From contig JAQFVV010006341.1 of NCBI GenBank assembly GCA_028023455.1, positions 2,914,001 through 2,978,000 of the forward strand: a stretch of 64,000 bases of DNA, read 5' to 3'. The position numbers were made by a program, and so were the translations under genes. The notes under the pieces were generated by a model. It searched no databases, was not told the DNA's origin, and saw only the letters and a list, made by a program, of their open reading frames with translations. Shown one piece after another: positions 57,187 through 64,000 of this stretch. The number at the start of each line of letters is the position of its first letter. The first letter of the stretch is position 1. This stretch comes from Epiperipatus broadwayi (Eukaryota; Onychophora; Udeonychophora; Euonychophora; Peripatidae).

Positions 57187-59387
57187 TTTTATGCAGAAGT
57201 ATCAGATTTTTTAAGAAAGGTGGCGATAATCACACAATTGGGGAAAAATCATTTACGTGTGGGTTTAAATCTGAAGAAGAGATGAAATTAGTAATATATT
57301 GAACTGGGTTGGGAGGTAGATCGAATAAAAAAACCAAAATATAGCATAAAATTTATTCTTCAATAAAAATAGAAGTTGTGAAAAGCAAAATTGTAAGACT
57401 TACTTTTATATATAAAAATATATTATAAAATGATTTATTGTAAATTCGATCTACTCCACTGCAATTTAAGTCTTGCACTACTGGTCCCTTAGGCAGAGAA
57501 GCATAATACCCAGAGAGTACCTATGACCAGGCCAAAGCTCTATATAAGATATATAACTGCAACCACATTTGCAGGCCATAGATCTTCTTGACTGCTGGAT
57601 TCAACACCTGTCATTCAGAGCACTTTTTTGTTTTGTAGTAACTTTAGGCACAAGTTAATTACAATAAACAACTAAGCATACTCTGAATGACGGCAAACTA
57701 ATTCAGCACCTAAGAAATCCCAACTAGCTCTATCAAAAGAATAATATAATAAATTGCTGCTTTAACTTCTCTGCTAAATTAAAAGAATTGACTGACAAAT
57801 ACTAATTCCTTGTTTTAAATGAAATGTTTAATATAATTTGTAAACTAATTCTATAAATTTTTTAATCAATATAAACAATGATTTTATAATATCTTGGGCA
57901 CACACATTATAATAAAACATACAATAGTAATGTAATATAAACATAAAGCATAAATGAATACCAAGCATTAAACCTTATTTCACCCACATAAATTTTATCA
58001 TATGAGTTGTTTGTTTTTATGATTTGGAAAAGTTCTATCAGTATCTGTTCATCACACTAAACCTGCACATAAATAGTTCTTTTTATGCTGGCTATAGAGT
58101 TCATTTAGTATACTGACTGGAAATACTCAAAGATTGCAATGGTTACTTTAATTAATATTAGGAATTGGAATAAGAAAATGTTATTACCTATAGGATTTTT
58201 AAACATGGTGCTTCTCGCTCTTTACTGCTGCATGTGTGTTTTACCAACTGGTTGGATTTTAGGCTTCTGTTGTGGTCCTGGACTACTTCTGTTTAGGCAG
58301 TTAGACGTTCCTGGCGACTTCAAATTATTAGACGGGCAGACTGCTGATGTTGCGGATGGAGGTTGGAGTTCATCGCATGCTCCGAACTGCTTAGCACTGC
58401 ATCATATTCATTGAAAGAAAAGTCTAATAGGTGATTGACTTTAGATATACGAATGACTGCCTGACAAAATTTTTCGGTCCTATTTATATGATGACCTTGT
58501 TGTTATCTTTTTAAATTAGTTTTTAAATTCACCCATTGCTTTGATTAAATTCTTAAGATGTATTTAATTAATCCTGTTGTTTATGGATTTTAATTAGTAG
58601 CCATTTCTAATCCATTTTTATGTAGCTCATCAGTATATGCAATCCTTGAGTTCCAAAATTTAATTATGCACTTTCATACTTTAATTTTTCAATACACACA
58701 CATTTTATCACGTTCTTTATATTCAAATACAATCTTTATTCACATACACATATATTTATTTTATTTTGAATAAATGGAGAGATTTTTTTAGTTTTAAGAT
58801 TTCTTTTTTTTCCTTTAATATTTTAAATTTTCTCAGTTACATTCCCTCTCAGGCTAACTACATTTTCTTTTAATAAAACTAACTTTCTAAATACACTTTC
58901 TTAATTTATTCTAAAGTTTAGTTTATGCCAAGTTAAATTTTCTCCCTCCTCTATTTACTCTTTAATTCATAAAACTTTATGAATTGACTTTTAGCAAACT
59001 GTTTTAAGCTAATAATAAAAAACTCTTTAAACTTTTATAGATTTCTTCTTTTTTCAAATGAGATATTTTAATTTCAAAATCTTTCCGTTATTTAAATATA
59101 AGATTTTATTTTAATAATTGTGAACAACAATTTTATGTGGAGCACTACTCATTAGCGGTACAATATATATGACTTCAGGTGTCATCAATAATGTTTTTTC
59201 TGCTGGTTTCAAGAAGTACAAGGATTACTCCGAAAGTGTAAATAATTTAAGAAGACTATTGAAAATAATATTAATGGTAGTTGTGGAGGGACCGTACTGC
59301 CACCATCAGATGGTGCTGCAACACCATCAACAACTGGCCAGAAGCCTGCAAGTGATAAATTTATTTACAAAAGTGGCTGAAAATTGA
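57187..59387. other. AT-rich DNA, one GC-richer patch, no recognised gene
   Basis: Frame 58139-58414 (91 codons) starts with a hydrophobic, membrane-like stretch ('LLPIGFLNMVLLALYC') rich in cysteine and continues without a known domain; the region 58210-58400 is GC-richer than its surroundings. It could be an unrelated repeat fragment. Nothing else is seen. Confidence 0.35.
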
Positions 59388-59840
59388 CAAATAAAAATGC
59401 CTGCGGCAATATATATCCAAGAAATACATCAAAAGTTTAAATTATAAAAAAAAAAACAAGCAAATGCTATGAAATCCAAAGTAAAAAAAAAAATCCATGA
59501 AAATACGAGAAAGACCTACCCCCCTAAAATCAAAAATTCTTAGCTTAAATTGAAAAATAAAAATGCCTGAAGATATATATATATCCAAGAAATAGATCGA
59601 AAGTATAAATTATAAAAAAAAAACAAAGTGCTATGAAATTCAAATTAAAAAAAAAATAATCCATGAAAATATGAGAAAGACCTTACCCCCTTCCCCTAAA
59701 ATCAAAATTTCTTCACTTAAACCAAAAAATAAAAATGCCTGAAGATATATATATATATATCCAAGAAATAGGTCAAAACTACAAATTATAAAAAAAACAA
59801 CAAGAAAATGCTATAAAATCCTATAATAATTTAAATTTAA
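59388..59840. repeat. Tandem repeat, about 170-bp period, 2.5 copies
   Basis: Units begin at about 59388, 59563 and 59727. Each has 'aaataaaaatgcctg', a TA microsatellite, 'atatccaagaaata', 'taaattataaaaaaaa', 'atgctatgaaat' and, in the first two, 'ccatgaaaata-gagaaagac' followed by a C-rich 'accccc' patch and 'taaaatcaaa'. Confidence 0.75.
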
Positions 59841-60168
59841 CAAATAAAGAAGTCCATGCTAATCCACAAAAAAACATGGCGGAGAGAGAGAGAGCGGGAA
59901 ATCCAAAAAACATCAAATTATTTATCTTTCAACATTTGCAAATATGAATTTATATCCAAAAATAACTGAAATGGACAAATTAAATCAAACAAATACTTCT
60001 AAATCCAAAAAAAAAAATTCAATCAAAAATAATTAAAATGCAAATACAGAATTTGGTGTATTATTAAGAGATAAACCCTCCCTCCTCCTGTACGAAGAAT
60101 TACTGAGTAACTTCAAAAATATACATTTAATATTTAAAAAATAAAAAGACTATTTGCACGTAATAAGT

Positions 60169-61957
60169 CACAACACTTAAATACAGAGTAATAAATAGTA
60201 AGTAATTAAATATAATTATAGCAAGTTATTCGTTATTTATTAATTAATAGTTATAGCAAGTTTAAAATAGAAAGTTTAAAATAATAATCAATTACAGTTA
60301 CAGAAAAAATTCTTATATTTATTGGCAAGAATGTTACAAGATGTTATTTTAACAAGAATTTAAATAATTAAGAATATTAAAATAGAGAGTTTTAAAAATA
60401 TATTTGTAGAAATATTACCAACTTTTTGTTCGGAGTTCAGTTTGGCACCATTTACACAGTGATGAGTTGATCGATGTCCTCCTGCCTTGTTTACAACTTT
60501 TCTTTAATTAAAATTATAGCACTGTAATCAAAGCTGATCTCTATGTGAATAACAGCAGATTAAAAAAATAATTTAACAGAAGACATCGACAAAACACTAG
60601 CAAAGTTATTTAAAGAAGTTGCAGATTGAAATATAGCATTTATAATATCCCAATAAACGATTCCTCAGCATTTTGACAAAGAAAATATTTTCTTTAAAAT
60701 TTAGTTTAGTACCATATTCTGTGCTCACCGGTAATTATATATAAGATGCATATTTCATTAAGTTTTATTTAAACAAAGTTGCAAATTGAAATGTGACATA
60801 ATAGCTCTTTCTTACATTAAAAAATATAGTCATAAACAATATCCTTCCACAAAATATAACACCACCAATGCAATTCAAAATACGAAATGATTTTGTTTAA
60901 TTAAAATTATCAAATAATAAATTATTCTTCAGCATTTTGACAAAGAGAAATGATTTTCTTTAAAATTTACTTTAATACCATATTCTGGGCTCACTGATAA
61001 TTATATATAAGATGCATATTTCATTAAGTTTTATTTAAACAAAGTTGCAAATTGAAATGTGACGTAATAGCTTTTTATTAGGGTGGCACTACTGTATGGA
61101 GAGAGTTTTGCCTTGTTTAATAGCTTTTTCTTACATTAAAAAAATATATTTTAAAAGTATATTTTAAAGAAAATCATTTTTCTTTTCAAAATGCTGAAGA
61201 ATAATTTATTATTTGATAATTTTAATTAAACAAAATCATTTCGTATTTTGAATTACATTGGTGATGTTATATTTTGTAGAAGGATATTGTTTGCGACTAT
61301 ATTTTTTAATGTAAGAAAGAGCTATTACGTTACATTTCAATTTGCAACTTTGTTTAAATAAAACTTAATTTAATATGCATCTTATATATAATTACCAGTG
61401 GGCACAGAATATGGTACCAAAGTAAATTTTAAAGAAAATATTTTTTCTTTGTCAAAATGCTGAAGAATCGTTTATTGGGATATTGTAAATGCTATATTTC
61501 AATCTGCAACTTCTTTAAATAACTTTGCTAGTGTTTTGTCGATGTCTTCTGTTAAATTATTATTTTAATCTGCTGTTATTCACATGGAGATCGGCTTTGA
61601 TTACAGTGCTATAATTTTAATTAAAGAAGAGTTGTAAACAAGGCAAGGGGACATCAATCAACTCATCATTGTGTAAATGGCACCGAACTGAACTCCAAAG
61701 AAAAAGTTGGTAATATTTCTACAAATATATTTTTAAAATTCTATTTTAATATTCTTAATTACTTGAATTCTTGTTAAAATAACATCTTGTAACATTCTTG
61801 CCAATAAATATAATAATTTTTCCTGTAACTGTAATCGATGATTATTTTAAACTTTCTATTTTAAACTTGCTATAACTATTAATTAATGAATAACGAATAA
61901 CTTGCTATAATTATATTTAATTACTTACTATTTATTACTCTGTATTTAAGTGTTGTG
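60169..61957. repeat. Long inverted repeat (arms about 795 bp, spacer about 200 bp)
   Basis: 60169-60965 is the inverse of 61163-61957 over almost its whole length, with scattered mismatches. Paired blocks include 'cacaacacttaaatacagag', 'tttggcaccatttacacagt', 'agaagacatcgacaaaacac' and 'cagcattttgacaaag'. The left arm also contains a direct duplication (about 60668-60835 and 60928-61090). No coding sequence. It could be a foldback-type element or a rearrangement; the transcript of either strand would fold into a long hairpin. Confidence 0.85.
61065..61129. mobile_element. 41-bp insertion with 12-bp direct duplication, M1 family arm
   Basis: 'taatagcttttt' stands on both sides (61065-61076 and 61118-61129) of a 41-bp piece containing 'gggtggcactactgtatgga' and 'gagttttgcc', one M1-type arm alone. 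The undisturbed sequence exists in the partner copy at about 60800-60830, which confirms the insertion. Confidence 0.7.
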
Positions 61958-64000
61958 AATAATAATCCAGTTTAGTAGTATGAAGAAGTTAGAAAAAATT
62001 ATTTTACTATTGGAAACTAATTTTACTTATTTGTGCTCCTGTTGAATTAAAAAGAGAAGATGATTTCTTTTGCATATATTAATAGCAAAATCTTATTAAT
62101 AATAAAATTGTTAATTAATGAATATTTATTATTTTATATAATAAGGTATTAGAAGTATGGTTTTTTAAAAATAATATATACTCTTATTTTTAAATTTAAA
62201 AGAATAATATGATCGTTCAAACTAAATCATATCAATAAAAGTTTATATGTATATTTTTAACTTAAACATTAAGTAGATTATAACAAAAAAATATGAATGG
62301 ATTATTTATGTCAAAATTGGACTATTTATGTAGATTATGAATGGACTACTTTTGTGTTAGTTTGGAACTGCTTTCATTGATATATGTGATTCTGTGATGA
62401 GGAGTATAAAGTAAATGTCCATAAAAATGTCTAGCCTGACACAGTTATATCTCCAAGCACAATAAAAAAAGTAACGTTTATTTATGCGTAAAAGATTATT
62501 TTTATTCATTAATATGGAAATAAAATGTTAATAGTATCATTTTAGTTTGTGTAGTTCCTATAAGTGTAGGGAAAGTATTCTGCATTGTTACATTTTTGAG
62601 ATATTTTATTAATAAAAAATATTCTGATAGTTTAGAGCCCCTTATGTATAGAGCAAACTGGATTTAGGCATGAAGAAGATAACTGAGAACAAGCTTTATC
62701 TTTAATAATGCAAATTGAATAAAACTTTTGAAATATCCTAAAAATTGATTTGATCTTTATTGATCTAATCACAGCTTATTATTTTGTTTAGAATTTTATT
62801 TGAGTTTAAATGATAATTAAAGTGACTACAAAATTCTATGGAACAGACTACCACAGTTTTCAGTTCTCTTATGTTTTTCATTCAATATATTTTGTGGCCC
62901 TCTTTAAAAAAATACTAATTACAGGAAATTCATTTATGCTGATATCATTATTATAACTTCCTATAACTGATTTTTTTTTCAGAACTAGAAAAGTTTCCTA
63001 TTAGGGATATGATAAATTTGGAAATCTTTTTCAAAGAATGAAATCTTATTTCTAATCCAATAAAAACCATATGCTCAACTTTTCATCTAAACAACAAGGA
63101 AATATTTTATAATCTTTCTTAATAATGGCCAAATGTATTAATAAATAAATTTGTCCATAATGTTGTTTCCAAAATATTAAAAATTACTGCAACTCAATTG
63201 AAATCAAACAGTTAATTAAAAATAATAATCAAATAATTTTTTTTAATTGTTTTTCACCTATATAATTGGCATTACAGGACAATTGGAAAATTTAGTAAAT
63301 AAAGTATAATTAACATAAGAATGTGTAAAATATCACATGATCACCATCTCTTATAATGTAATTTGAGGTATGTAATTTATGTATATAATTAATAATAGTA
63401 ATAATAACAAGTCAGATGTCACATGACTTTTATTTATTTATAAAGAGATGATTATGTATTGTACCGGTCAAAACATGTTTATCCATCTAACATGAGCTGG
63501 AACTCATAAAATGTACTTCAAAGCCAGTCAAGCCCGAGATTTAGGTTAGAGATCAGCCTGGATTCGAACCCACTCTAAGCCCCAGATCTAACACCTAATG
63601 AATAGCATAATAGTGATGGCACATGAGAATTAATCTTAATCTGGCGGACTAGCAAAGCTGAGAAAAACAATGAGACATCTATTAACTATGACTATATTAA
63701 AATATACATAAGCATGGCTGTAATATGTGGAAGTGGAGGAAAAGGAATTCAAACTACTCAAATAAGTTAGACAATAAAATATAGTTTAATATACTGACAA
63801 ATTATTATACATTTATAAATTAATTATATACATTAGTGTGTGCGTGAATGAGCAAGCAGTCTACCAAGCGATAGAGGATTACATAGTATCATTCATGCTA
63901 TTATTTCTCATATGCTCTTTATTAACTAAATGATATGTTATAAATAAGCACACATCTTTGGTGGGTCTAATATTAAGATGCCAATCAACTATTACATAGA
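61958..64000. other. AT-rich DNA, no recognised gene
   Basis: The inverse of the 'atggtgatcatgtgat' block lies at 63337-63356. 63450-63660 is GC-richer, with TGTACCGGTC at 63459 and a B-box-like 'ggattcgaaccc' near 63560. It might be the start of another long LTR cut by the window edge, but without a second end this stays a guess. Nothing else is seen. Confidence 0.35.

Noticed and set aside
58139-58414. 91-codon frame with a hydrophobic cysteine-rich start
   Set aside because: No homologous family recognised, no splice or promoter context; could be chance in a GC-richer patch.
63459-64000. Possible start of another long LTR (TGTACCGGTC, then a B-box-like block)
   Set aside because: The start lacks a convincing palindrome and the other end is outside the window.
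1-64000. CRISPR arrays, bacterial operons, rRNA genes
   Set aside because: None seen; repeats are transposon-derived or tandem satellites and the coding style is eukaryotic with introns.

Overview
This is a strongly AT-rich stretch of nuclear DNA from a metazoan, most likely an invertebrate; I cannot place it further. The evidence is spliced coding exons with canonical GT-AG sites, an intron longer than 27 kb, and a dense load of animal-type retroelements (Ty3/gypsy LTR elements, a LINE with an SGNH-type ORF1, Penelope-like elements). There are no bacterial genes or operons. Most open frames in the window are chance AT-rich frames or pieces of decayed transposons.

The only host gene I can support is the mitochondrial single-subunit RNA polymerase (POLRMT/T7-like family), plus strand. 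Two consecutive phase-0 exons of exactly 123 nt each are visible (21538-21660 and 49231-49353), joined across a 27.57 kb intron. The second opens on the motif A catalytic aspartate. Several otherwise conserved residues around it are changed, so a divergent or pseudogenised copy has to be considered. No further exons were found on either side.

Layout: 1-4.7 kb, repeats and empty DNA. 4.7-9.7 kb, a decayed LINE interrupted by an ~800 bp insertion. 10.8-12.4 kb, a TIR element filled with an internal tandem repeat. 15.9-18.6 kb, a minus-strand solo LTR. 19.0-20.5 kb, an inverted-repeat element with a hammerhead-like motif, then RT-like debris. 23.6-46.7 kb, inside the POLRMT intron, a nest of LTR elements: gypsy-3 contains a Penelope-like element and gypsy-A in its 5' LTR; the 3' LTR of gypsy-A is split by a solo LTR (LTR-0); LTR-0 contains gypsy-B; and the 3' LTR of gypsy-B contains another solo LTR (LTR-3). 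46.9-47.5 kb, a second Penelope fragment between inverted repeats. 50.0-57.2 kb, a nearly intact young element with two 2,571-bp LTRs and only a Gag-like ORF between them. 59.4-62.0 kb, a ~170-bp tandem repeat and then a 1.8-kb long inverted repeat.

The most unusual signal is a group of long-LTR elements (LTRs about 1.7-2.8 kb) whose LTRs each begin, at the terminal TG, with an imperfect palindrome able to fold into a hairpin. Where target duplications can be read they are 4 bp, nearly all of alternating purine-pyrimidine type. One member is recent (LTRs about 1% different) yet encodes only Gag, so it must borrow its enzymes.
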